Positions 34,001 through 46,000 of a DNA stretch of 64,000 nucleotides are shown here, one piece after another; the first letter of the stretch is position 1, and the number at the start of each line of letters is the position of its first letter. Under the pieces are notes generated by a model. The model did no database searches. It saw only the letters and a program-made list of their open reading frames with translations, and had not been told where the DNA came from. The stretch lies in NCBI GenBank assembly GCA_958295805.1, contig OY282373.1, positions 2,451,001 through 2,515,000 on the forward strand, written 5' to 3'. This stretch comes from an uncultured Nitrospirales bacterium (GTDB lineage Bacteria; Nitrospirota; Nitrospiria; Nitrospirales; UBA8639). Made by a program: the position numbers and the translations under genes.

Positions 34001-37000
34001 CCGTTCACCGTCAGGGTCTGCGAATCGGCCGTGGCCTGGGCGTTGGCCGCCGTGCCCGTCACCGTCACCGAGCGGTCGCCCACGTTGTCGATGGCGTCGT
34101 CCACCGCCGTGATCGTCGCCGTGTCCGACGCGTTCGCCGTCTCACCCGCCGCGATCACGATGGTCGCGCCGGCGCCCACCGTGTAGAAGCCCGAGACTGC
34201 CGTCACCGTCACCGTCGTCTCCGCGCTCGACGGATGCGAGAGCGCCGCCGTCACCGTCGTCGCGCCGCCGTTTTCGTTGATGGCGGTATCCGCCAGGGCC
34301 AGCGTCACCGCCGGGGCCCCATCGTCGTCGGCGATGGTCAGCGTCACGACGGCCGGGTCCGACACTCCGCTGTCGCCCGTCGCCGTGGCGGACACCGTCA
34401 CCGACTTGTCCGGCGCATCGACCGTGTTGTCGTTCGCCGTCACGGTCACGACACCGGTGCTCGCCGTCTCCCCGGCCGCGATGGTCAGCGTCGCGTCGGA
34501 GTTCAGCGCGAAGTCGCCGGCCGCGGCGTTCGTTCCCGCCACCGCCGAGACGGTCAGCGTCACCGCTTCGCTCGACGCCCGGTCCAGCACCGCCGTCACC
34601 GTGCTCGCGTTGCCCGTCCCGCTCTCGTTGATCGTGTCCGGCTTCGAGGGGTCCGGCTCCGACAGCGCCAGCGTCGCCGTCGGCGTGTCTTCGTCGTCGG
34701 TCAGCGTCAGCGCCGCGCCGGTCACCGTCACGGTCTCCGAATCGGCCGTGGCCTGAGCATTGACCGCCGTGCCCGTCACCGTCACCGAGCGGTCGCCCAC
34801 GTTGTCCACGTCGTCGTCCACCGCCGAAATCGACGCCGAGTCCGAGGCGTTCGACGTGCTCCCCGCCGCGATCACGATGACCGCGTCCGAACCCACCGCG
34901 TAGAAGCCCGGGACCGCCGTCACCGTCACCGTCGTCTCCGCGCTCGACGGATGCGAGAGCGTCGCGGTCACCGTGGTCGTGCCGCCGGCCTCCGCGATGG
35001 CACCGTCCGCCAGCGCCAGCGTCACCGTGGGCGCGTCGTCGTCGTCCGCGATGGTCAGCGTTGCGGCGGTCGGGTCAGCCACTCCGCTGGCGCCCGACAC
35101 CGTGGCCGAAACCGTCACCGACTTGTCCGGCGCATCGACCGTGTCGTCGTTCGCCGTCACCGTCACGACGCCGGTGCTCGCGGTCTGTCCCGCCGCGATG
35201 GTGAGCGTCCTCGCGCTCGACAGCGTGAAGTCCCCCGCGCCCGCGTTCGTTCCCGCCACTGCCGACACCGTCAGCGTCACCGCCGCGCTCGACGCCCGGT
35301 TCAGCACCGCCGTCACCGTGCTCGCGTTGCCCGCCCCGCTCTCATTGATCGTGTCCGGCTTCGCCGCGTCAGGCTCCGACAGCGCCAAGGTCACCGTCGG
35401 CGCGTCGTCGTCGTCGGTCAGCGTCAGCGCCGCGCCGGTCACCGTCACGGTCTCCGAATCGGCCGCGGCCTGGTCGTTGGACGCAGTTCCCGACACCGTG
35501 ACGTCCCGGTCGCCCACGTTGTCGACGTCATCGTCCACCGCCGTAATGGTCGCCGTGTCCGTCGCGTTCGCCGTGCTCCCCGCCGCGATGACGATGGTCG
35601 CGTCCGTCGAATCCACCGTGTAGAAGCCCAAGACCTCCGTCACCGTCACCGTCGTCGCCGCGCTTGACGCATGGCTCAACGTCGCGGTCACCGTGGTCGC
35701 GCCGCCGTTCTCCGCAATCGAGGTATCCGCCAGCGCCAGGGTCACCGCCGGCGCGTCGTCGTCGTCCGTGATCGTGCCCGTCCCGCTCGCCGCCTCGGCC
35801 GCGAGCGTCGCGTTCGACGGGGCGCTCAGCGTCACGATCACCGTCTCGTCCGGCTCGTCCGCGTCGTCGCCCGTCACCGTCACCGAGACCGTCCCGCTCG
35901 TCGCGCCCGCCGCGATGGTCAGCGTGCCGGCGGCCAGCGCCGTGTAGTCCGTGCCTGCCGTCGCCGTGCCGCCCGTGCCCTCCGCGTAGGCGACCGTGAC
36001 TTCCTTGCCGCTTTCCGCGCTCAGCGTCACCGCCCAGTCCAGGGCCGCGGTCGTGCCGGCCGCGCCTTCTGCAACGCTGGGCGCGGAGATCGAGAGCGCC
36101 GGCGGATCGTCGTCGTCGGTAATCGTCAGCGTCAGGTCAGCGGGGTCGGTCACCAGAACGTCGTTGGCCGCGCTCCCGGACACGGTGACGCTCTTGTCCG
36201 CCTCGTCCTTCGCGTTGTTCACCGCGGTGACCGTCACCGTGCCGGTGCTGGTCGTCTCCCCCGCCGCGATGGTCAGCGTCACGTCGGCACTCAGCGCGAA
36301 GTCGCCGTCCGCGGCGTTCGTCCCGGCCGTCGCGGTCACCGTCACCGTCGTGTCGGCGCTCGACGCCTTGTCCAGCGTCGCGGTCACCGTCGCCGAGCCA
36401 GGGTTGGTCCCGTCGTGCTCGTCAATGGTCGAGGCCGAGAGGGCCAGCGTCACCGCAGGCGGCTCGACCACGGTCGAGAAGAAGCTCAGCGACGCCTCGT
36501 CGCCGTCCGTGTCCGTCGCCGTCCAGGTGTATTCGGCCCGCGACCTGGTCGCGGTGGGCGTGCCGGAGACCAGGCGCGTCGTCGCGTCGTGGCTCACCCC
36601 GGCCGGCAGCGCCGTGTGCGGCGCGGCCGCGGACAGCGCGTACGTCACCCGGCCGTCGCCGCCCGTTGCCTCGGGCAGGGTGAAGGACTCGATCTCCTTG
36701 CCCTTCAGCCACGTCGCGTCAGTGATGGTCTCGTCGCCGAAGGTGGGGATGCCGTCCACCGCGGCGGTGAAGGTCAACTCCGCCTCGTCGCCGTCGGCGT
36801 CCGTCGCCGTCCAGGTATAGGCGGTCGCGGCCATTGCCGCGGTCGGCGTGCCCGAGACCTCGCGCGTGGCCGCGTCGCGGCTCACGCCGGCGGGCAGGGC
36901 CGGGGCGAGCGCGTAGGTCAGGTCGCCGTTGCCGCCGGTGGCCGCCGGCAGGGTGAAGGCCGTGATCGCCTGGCGCTGGGTCCACGCCCGGTCGGCGAGC

Positions 37001-40000
37001 GTCGCCTCGCCGAAGCTCGGCATCAGGTTCGTGGTGACCTCCAGGTCGAAGGTGAGTTGCGCCGTGTCGCCGTCCTGGTCGGTGGCCTGCCATGCGTATT
37101 CGAGCGACTCCCAGACCACGCTCGGCGTGCCCTTCAGCACGCGCCCGTCGAGCTCGACCCCGGCGGGCAGCGCCTGCTGCTGTCTGGTGCTGGAAGGCAC
37201 GTAGAACCCGTAGGTCAGCGGGCCGTTGCCGCCGGTCGCAGCCGGCAGGGTGACCTCGGCGATGGGCTGGCTCTGCATCCAGGACAGGTCGGCGATGGTC
37301 TGGTCGCCGAAGCTCGGCGCGGTGTCCTCGGCCACGGTGGCGTGGAAGGTGAGCGAGGCCTGGTCGCCGTCGGCGTCCGTCACCGTCCAGGTGTATTGCG
37401 TCCGCGCCGCGGCCGCGGTCGGCGTGCCGCTCACCCGGTGGTCCGCCCGCGATATCCCGCCCGGCAGCGCCGGCGAGAGCGTGTAGGTGAACGGCTCGTT
37501 GCGGCCGGCCACCGCCGGCTTGTTCAAGGCCTCCGGCAGGTCGAAGGCGTCGATCGCGCCGTTCTGGGTCCACTCCTGGTCGTCGATGGTCGCGTCGCCG
37601 AAGCTCGGCGCATAGTCGGGCCAGACCTCGAGGGTGAAGTCCAGCGTGGCCGTGTCGCCGTCGGCGTCCGTCGCCGTCAGCCGGTGGGTGTACCCCCACC
37701 CTTGCGTCGGCGTGCCGCTGATCTTGCCGCCGTTGAAGGTGCCGGCCGACGAGGTGGAGTAGCTCACTCCCGCCGGCAGGCGCAGCGTGGTCGCCGACGT
37801 GCCCGGCCCGGTCAGCGAGTAGGTCAGCGTCCCGTCGCCGTCGGTCGCCGGCGGCAGCGTCAGTTCCCACGGCGAGTTCACCACCCAGACCTGCTTCGGC
37901 ACCACCGCCGCGCCGAAGGTCGGCGTCGGCATCGCTGCGCCGCCGACCTTGAAACTGGCGTTGTTCGTGATGCCGTAGCGGAAGCGGAGCCGCGCCGCCT
38001 TGCCGCCCGGCCCGACGATGCTGCCGCCCTCCAGGCTCAGCGCGTCGGCGGCGATGCTGACGCCGTCCGGATCCCGGTCACCGTGCCGCACCGTGTACCG
38101 GAACTCAAAACGTTTGTTGTTTAAATCCCGGGCGGACAGCGGCACGCGGCGCGTGACGCTGCCGACCTGCATCGCGACCGTCGGCGTGCCCGTGAGCGTC
38201 ACCGGCCTGGTGTAATCGACGACGATAATGAAGTTCCCGTTCGTGAGGAAGATATTGTGGGGCGCCGAGCCTTCGAGTCTCACGAAGGGTTCCGCCACCG
38301 GGTTGAGGCTGCCGTCCACCTTGCGCGTCCCGTCGTTGACGATCGCGGTCAGGCCGAGCGCCGCGTCCACCCCGACCGCGCTGCGCAGGGTTCCGTTACC
38401 GGGAAGCGTCAAGGCGTCGGCGGCGATGGAGATGCCGTCCGTGTCCCGGTCGGATGCCCCCACCGTGTGCCGGAACTCGATCTTGGACGAGGGACTGCCC
38501 CACGAATTGGCGTTCAGCCGGTGCGTGGTGCCGCCGATGTCGAGCGCCAATTGTGGCCGTGTGCTTGCTACGACCGGGACGTTGAAATCGAGCCGCACCT
38601 GGATAGTGTCCCCGAGTTCGAAGGTGTGGCCGGCGCGCGGGATGGGGATCCGGACTCCGGTCACGCGGGGCGTCACGGCGGCGCCGGTCACCTTGTGCGA
38701 CGCCTGGTTGCCCAGCGCGTGGCTGCCCAAGGCGAGAATCATCGGGTTGCCGTCCTTCCGGCGCAAGGAGCCGGTCAGCGCGTTCGCCGCGATGGAGATG
38801 CCGTCCGTGTCCCGATCCGTCGTCTGGACCGTGTATCGGTATGACAGGCTCCTGTAGTTCCACCGGCTGGTGAGGTACGGCGCCTTGAGCGGGGCGTAGC
38901 GCGTGTTGTCGCCGATGGTCAGCGCCAGTTTGGAGGCGGTCTGCGCCAGCCGGGGGCCTTGCGTGCTGGCGACGTTGTCGCTGAAAGATACTTCCAGATC
39001 GATGGTCTCGCCCGCGCCGTAGCCGGCGCTGTTCTCCGGGCTCGACGTGATGGAGACGCCCGTCACGCGGCCGACGCGGCCGTCCACCTTGTGCGACGCC
39101 TGCGCGCCCAGCGCGTGGCTGCCCAGGCCGAGCGCCGCGGCGACGCCGCCGTGGGAGATCGCCCCGCCGTTGAGCGTCAGCGCGCCGGCGGCGATGGAGA
39201 GGCCGTCGGTGTCGTGGTCGGGGTCCGCCACCGTGTAGCGGAAGTCCACGCTGGCGCCGCCGGCGGCGCGGTATGCCGCCTGCCGGGTCGTGCTGCCGAT
39301 GGCGAGCGCCAGTCTCGGGCTGCCCGTTACCGTCACCACCTTGTTGAAGGTGACCCGCACGTCGATGGTCTCGCCGTGGTCGTACCAACCGTCGCTCTGG
39401 AAGGAGCGGATGGAGACTCCCGTCACCATCGCCGCCGCGTTGCTCGCGCCGTTCACCTTGTGCGACGCCTGGTTGCCGAGCGCGTGGCTGCCGAGACCGA
39501 GCCCCGCGTCCCCGCCCCGGACGTTGCGGATCGTCCCGCCGTTCAGGGTCAGCGCGCCGGCGGCGATGGAGAGGCCGTCGGTGTCACGGTTCGCCGCCGC
39601 CACCACGTGGCGGAAGACCTGCGTCGTCGGGCTGGCCCCGGCGCGGCTCCAGGCCGCCTGCGCGGTGGCCGAGCCCAGGGTAAGGGCCAGGTTGGGCGTC
39701 CCCGAGACGCCCACCGCCTGGTCGAAGCGCAGCTCCACCTCAATAATCTCGCCCCGCGTGTAGGTGTCGCCGCTCGCGGGCGCCGAGATCACCGAGACCC
39801 CGGCCACGGCCGGGGCGCGCCCGGTGCTGCCGTCCACCTTGTGCGACGCCTGGGCGCCGAGCGCATGGCTCCCCAGATTCAGGATCGCGTTGTTTCCCGC
39901 CGCGTCGCGGATCAGCCCGCCGTTCAGGTCCAGCGCGTCCGCGGCGACGGCGATGCCGTCGGTATCCCGATCCTCCGCCTGCGCGGTGTAGCGGAAGCGC

Positions 40001-43000
40001 AGCGTCCCGCCGGAGACGGAAAGGAACGACGCCAGGCGCGTCGCGCTGCCGACCTTGAGCGCCAGCCGGGGGCGGCCGCGCACCATCATCGCGCCCGTGC
40101 CCACGCGCGCGAAGGCCACGTCCACCCGGATCTCCTCGCTGGCCCCGTAAGTGTCCCCCGACAGCGGCGTAGAGGCGACGGCGACCCCGCTCACCACCGG
40201 GCGGGTGCCCGTGACCTTGAGATGGAAGGACAGCGTCGCGGCGTCGCCGTTGGCATCGGTCGCGGTCAGCGTGTAGGCGGTGCGCGGGCTCTCCATCCCC
40301 GGCGTGCCGGACAGCACGCCGGTGGAGGCGTTCACGCTCAACCCGGCGGGCAGGGCCGACGAGACGGCGTAGCGCAGCGGCGTATCGCCGCCGGTCGCGG
40401 TGGGCAGCGCGTGGGTGGCCGCCGTCCCCACGGTCAGGGCGAGGTCGGGGCCGGCTGCCGAGCCGAAGCCCGGCCAGAGGCCGGTCCTGCCGCCGTCCAC
40501 CTTGGCGTTGGCGAAGGCGGCGCGCGCGTGGCTCCCCAGGGCAAGCACCGCGTCCTGGCCGTCGGCGTCGCGGATGGTCCCGCCGTCGAGGGTCAGGGCC
40601 CCGGCGGCGACGCCGAGCCCGTCGGCGTCCGCATCCGCCGCCACCACCGGGTAGGAAAAGCGGACGTAGGCGTTGCCCGTGCCGGCGACGGCCGCGGCCT
40701 GGCGGGTTTGGCCGCCGATCGTCAGCGCCAGTTTCGGCGTGCCGGTCACCGTCACCGTCTGGTCGAAATCGACCTGGACGGTGATCGTCGCGCCCTTGGT
40801 GTAGGTGCCCGCCTGCTGCGGCGTGGAGTGGAAGCCGACGCCGCTGACCCGCGGCGGGCTGCCCACCTGGTGGCCGGCGGCATCGACGATGGCGTGGGAG
40901 CCGAGCCCCAGCGCCGCCCGGACCGAGGCGTCGGTCGCGTCGACGATGCCGCCGCTGCCGCTGGCGGGGAGCGCGAGCGCGCCCGAGCCGATGCTCACGC
41001 CGTCGGTGTCGTAGTCCGCCTGCAGGACGGTGTGGGAGAACACCAGGTAGCCGTTCCGCGTGGCGCTGTAGCCCGCCTTGCGCGTCGTGCCGCCGACGTC
41101 GAGGGCGAGGGTCGGGGTGCCGGTCACGGTCACCCCCCGGTCGAACTTGACCCCGACCTCAATGGCGCTGCCCGGCGCGTACATCCGGTGCGCCGCCGGG
41201 GTGGAGAGGAACTTGACCTCCGAGACCTTCGGCGCGTTGGCCGCGGCCACGGTGAGGGTGAAGGCCAGCGCCGTCGCATCGTCGTCGCCGTCGGTCGCCG
41301 TCCAGGTATAGGTCGCTGCGGCCGCGGCCGCCGAGGGCGTGCCGGACAGCACGCGGGTCGCGCCGTCGAAGGCCAGCCAGGACGGCCGCTGCGCCGGCGT
41401 GAGCGCGTGGGAGACGGAGCCGTCCCCGGTCGCCGCCGGCAGGGTGAGCGAGGACGCGGTCCCGGCCACCCAGTGCTGCGGCTGGATCGTGGCGGTGCCG
41501 AAGGCGGGCGCGGTGTCCGCTATCCGGTAGTCCGGGTCGTTGGTGATAGCGTGGGTGCCGAGGCCGAGCAGGGCGGTCTCGCCCTCCGCGTCGCGCAAGG
41601 TCGTGCCGGCGGGCAGGGTCAGCGCGCCGGCGGCGATGGAGAGGCCGTCGCCGTCGAAGTCCGAGGGCTGGAGGGTGTAATGGAACCCGAATACCTGGGA
41701 GGCGCTCCTGCCGCGGACCATTGCAAACAACCGGCTCAGGTAACCGCTGTAGGCCGCCTGCCGGGTCCGGCCGCCGATGGTCAGCGCGAGGCTCGGCCAG
41801 CCGCTGCCGTTGACGGCGAAATCCTGGTCGAAGGCCACCATCGCGACCACGACCGCGGGAGCGAAGCGGTTGGTCGCGGTCTGCCGCGGGTCCGCCCAGC
41901 CGGACGGGTGAGTGTCCCAGCTATCCCCGGACCTGGGGAACAGCTCCGTCGTGTCGAGCCTCACCTCCACGACGCGGGGCGGCGCCGACACCTTGTGGCC
42001 GGCGGCGCCGACGACGGCGTGGGAGCCGAGGCCCAGCCGCGCGTCCTCGCCCTTGGCGTTGCGGATGGTGGCGCCGTTCGGGGTCAGGGCGCCGGCGGCG
42101 ATGGAGATACCGTCGGTGTCCCGGTCGCTCGTCGCCACCGTGTAGCTGAACGTGATCTTGCTCTGCCCCGAAACGTGGCTCCCCGTCGCCTGCCGGGCCG
42201 TGCTGCCGATGGTGAGCGCGAGGTTCGGCGCGCCCGTCACCGTGACCGTCTGGTCGAAGGTCACGTCCACCGTGATCGTCTCGCCGGCGGCGTAGGCGTC
42301 GCCCGACGCCGGGCTGGACGTGATGCTAAGGCCGCTCACCAGCGGGTCGGTCACCACCGAGAGGTCGAAGGTCAGCGTCGCCGCGTCGCCGTCGGCGTCG
42401 GTGGCGGCCAGCGTGTAGGAGGCCGCCGCCGTCGCGCTCGTGGGCGTGCCGGAGATCGTGCGCGTGGCGGCGTTCCAGGAGAGGCCGGCGGGCAGCGCCG
42501 GCGAGAGGCTGTAGGTCAGCGCGCCGTCGCCGCCGGTCGCCGCCGGGAGCTGGTCGCTCACCCGAAGGTTCGGCAGGTAGCGCCGGGCTTCCAGCGTCGC
42601 CGCGAAGGAGGGCGCCGCGTCCGCCACTCGCAAGGTCGCGTCGTTGGCGACGGCGTGGGAGCCGAGGCCGAGCACGGCGTTCTCGCCCTCGGCGTCGCGG
42701 ATCGTGCCGCCGTTCAGCGCCAGCGCGTTGGCGACGACGGAGATGCCGTCGCCGTCGAAGTCCGACGCCTGCAGGCTGTAGTAGAACGGCGCCACGGCGC
42801 GGTTGTCGTTGAAACCGGCGGAGTACGTCGCCTGGCGGGTATGAGCGCCGATGGTGAGCGCGAGCCGCGGCGTTCCCGAGATCGTCACCGGCTGGTCGAA
42901 GACGACGTTGACGAGCGCAATGCTCGGCGGGAAGCGGTTGGTCGCGGTCTGCCGCGGGTCCCTGTCCACCGAACTCAGCGCCACGAAGGGACTCTCGCCG

Positions 43001-46000
43001 TCATTCCCGACCCGCAGGTCGGGCTTCATGACGACCACGTCCGCCACCCGCGGCGGCGTCGAGACCTTGTGGCCGGTCTGCGCGGCGAGGGCGTGGGAGC
43101 CGAGGCCCAACCGCGCGTCCTCGCCCCTGGCGTTGCGGACGGTGGCGCCGTTCAGGGTCAGGGCGCCGGCGGCGACGGCGATGCCGTCGGCGTCCCTGTC
43201 GGCCGTCGCCACCGTGTAGCTGAACGCGATCTTGCTCTCGCCGGAGGTATGGCTCCCCGCCGCCTGCCGCGTGGTGGTGCCGACGGCGATGGCCAGTTGC
43301 GGCGCGCCGGTGACGGTCAGCACCTGGTCGAAGGTCACGTCGGCCGTGATCGTCTCGCCGGCGGCGTAGGCGTCGCCTGAGGCCGGGCTGGAGGTGATGG
43401 CGACGCCGGTGACCACCGGGTCCGACACCACCGAGAGGTCGAAGGACGCCGCCGCCACGTCGCCGTCGGTGTCGGTGGCGGTCAGCGTGTAGGAGGCCGC
43501 GGCCGTCGCGCTCGTCGGCGTGCCCGAGATCGTGCGCGTGTCGGCGTCCCAGGAAAGGCCGGCGGGGAGCGAGAGCGTCGTCGCCGTTCCCGGCCCAGTG
43601 AGGGTGTAGGTCACCGGCGCGTCGCCGCCGGCCGCCGGCAGCGCGTCGCTGACCGCTGCGTCCAGCAGATAGGGCCGGGCCGCCACGGTCAGAGCCGGCT
43701 TCGAGTCTCGCACCGTGTGGCCGGAGTCGTCGACGATGGCGTGGGTCCCGAGCGAGAGGACCGCTTCCACGCCGCCGTTGCCCGTCATGCGGAATCCGCC
43801 CGGAAGGGTCAGCGCGTCCGCGCCGACGCTGATGCCGTCGCCGTCCCAGTCGCTGGCCGTCACCGTGTAGCTGTAGCGGTACCAGTGCCCGAGGGCAACG
43901 GCCGCGGCGTCCCGCTCCGCCTGACGCGTGTTCGACCCGATGGTCAACGCGACCCGGGGCGTCCCGCCGCTGATGACGACCCGCTGCGACCAGGACAGCT
44001 CCACCGTGACGGTCTCGCCCGCGTCGTAGGTGCCGTTCGCGCCGGGGCTGGAGATGATCGACGCGCCCGTGATCCGCGCCGGCGTATAGACCTTGTGCGC
44101 CGAGGCGTCGGCGATGGCGTGGGTCCCGAGGCCGAGCGCCGCCGCGGCCGAGCGGTCGCCGGCCTCGACGATACTGCCGCCGTTCAGCGTCAGCGCGCCG
44201 GCCGCGATGCCGATCCCGTTCGAGTCCCGGTCGTTCGCGGTAACGGTCCAGGCGAACACGAGGGCGTAATCGCTCGTCCCCCGCTCGAACGCCGCCTGCC
44301 GCGTGTTTGATCCGATGGTCAGCGCCAGTCGCGGCGCCCCGGTGACACTGACCCGCTTGGAGAAGGCGACCGCGACCTTGATCGACTCGCCCACGTCGTA
44401 GCCGTCGCTGCTGGCCGGGGAGCTGACGATGCTCACCGACTTCACGACCAGGGGCGTGTTCACCGAGCCGTCCACCTTGTGCGCCGCCGCGTTGGCGACG
44501 GCGTGGGTCCCGATGACCGTCACCGCGGCGACCCCGGTCTCCAGGTCGGTCAGCGTCCCCGTGCCGAGGGTAAGCGCGTCGGAGCCGATGCCGATGCCGT
44601 CGGCGTCGCGGTCCGCCGCGCTGACCACGCGCTCGAACAACAGGTTGTTGCCGCTGTATCCGCCGGAATACTGAAAGCGGCGGATCGTCCCGCCCATGTC
44701 GACCTCAAGCTCCGCCTGGCCCCCCAGCCAGTACCTCCTTACCTGCTTGTCGAAGTCGACCAGTATCTGGATGACCTCGCCCAGCCCGTAGGTGGCGTTG
44801 GCGTAGGGCGTGGAGACGATGGTCACGGCGGACACGACCGGCGCGCCGTCCGCCACCGTGACGGTGAACGGGCCGAGCGTCGTCCGGTCGCCGTCGGCGT
44901 CGGTCGCGGTCAGCGTGTGCGTGGTCGCGCCCGCGGCCGTGGGCGTCCCGGTGATGGTCGGGCGTGCGCTCGCCAGCGTCAGGCCGGCGGGCAGCGCCGG
45001 CGAGATGCTGTAGGTCAGCGTGCCGTCGCCCGTGGCCAGGGGCAACGTCGTGGAGGTCGCCGCGTCCTTGGCCAGCGACCGGTTGGCGGCGCTGGCGGCC
45101 TGGGAGAAGACGGGCCGTGTGTCCCGCACCGTATGCCCGGCGGCGTCGACGATGGCGTAGGCGTCGATGGCGAGCGACGCCGCCACCGAGGCGTCGCTCG
45201 CGTCGACGATGCTGCCGCCGTTCAGCTTCAGCGCCCCCGCGCGGATGCTGATGCCGTCGCCGTCGAAGTCCGACGCCGTCACGGTGTAGTGGAACGCGAG
45301 GTCGTCCGCGTCGCTGCTGCCGCTCGCGTAGGCCGCCTGGCGGGTGTTCGACCCGATGGTCAGCGCCAAGCGCGGCGTGCCGGTCACGGTGACGTTCTTG
45401 TTAAACGAGACGATCGCCCGGACCACCTCGCCCGCGGCGTAGTCGCCGTCGAATCCCGTCGGCGTGGACAGCGCCAGAGCCGTCGGCTTGGGCGCGTTGG
45501 CCGCGGCCACCGTGACGGCGAACGAAAGCTGCGCGGTGTCGCCGTCGCCGTCGGTCGCCGTCCAGGTGTAGGTGGCCGCCGCCGCGGCCGCCGCCGGCGT
45601 GCCCGAGATCGTGCGCGTGGCGGCGTTCCAGGAGAGGCCCTGCGGCAGGCTCAGCGTCGTCACCGCGCCCGGCCCGGTCAGCGCGTGGCTCACCGTGGCG
45701 TCGCCGCCGCTGGCCGCGGGCAGTTGCAGGCTCGCGGCCGCGCCGGCCACATAGTGCTGGTTCGCCACCGCCGTCCCGAAGGAGGGCCGGAGATCGTTCA
45801 CTTGGTGGCCGGCGGCGGTCGCAATCGCATGGCTGCCGAGACCGAGGGCGACGGCGACGTTCGACGCCTCGATGCTGCCGCCGTTCAGCGTCAGCGCCCC
45901 TGCGGCGATGCCGATGCCGTTGCGGTCGACGTCCGCCGCGACCACCTGATAGCGGAAGCTCGCCGTCGAGCCGCTGTGCGTCCGGTAGGCCGCCTGCCGC

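Larger units (their letters stand above)
15262..36465 (-). repeat. Central passenger: about 60 Calx-beta-like repeats
   Basis: Each unit is about 105-118 residues and ends in a TLTIADDD or LTLTDDE turn, followed by a strand like APAVTLALS and an ENGG/ESGAGN loop. I counted 60 such acidic turns by eye. Calx-beta domains are calcium-binding beta-sandwiches. Four subtypes recur in order: AVSISSPSVTEGAAG, VTLALSSSSISENGG, VTLTVADSSIAEDGG, and LSLSEPDAAKPDTINESG. This gives a higher-order repeat of about 1.4 kb. For example, the AVSISSPSVTEGA unit recurs near 15911, 17305, 19701, 27608, 30027 and 31427. DNA identity between copies is very high. A He_PIG interlude interrupts the block at 22476-22800. 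Confidence 0.85.

Noticed and set aside
13246-35667. Dozens of plus-strand frames rich in VSVTASLDAR or RRHRRR motifs across the Calx-beta block
   Set aside because: Each is the reverse-strand reading of the same Calx-beta DNA and recurs with its period. No start signals stand out.
35671-43380. Very long plus-strand open frames opposite the giant gene (817 codons at 35671-38124; 1,473 codons at 38959-43380)
   Set aside because: They are Arg/Ala/Gly/His-rich shadows caused by the GC-ending codon bias of the minus-strand gene. They show no domain likeness and follow its repeat pattern.
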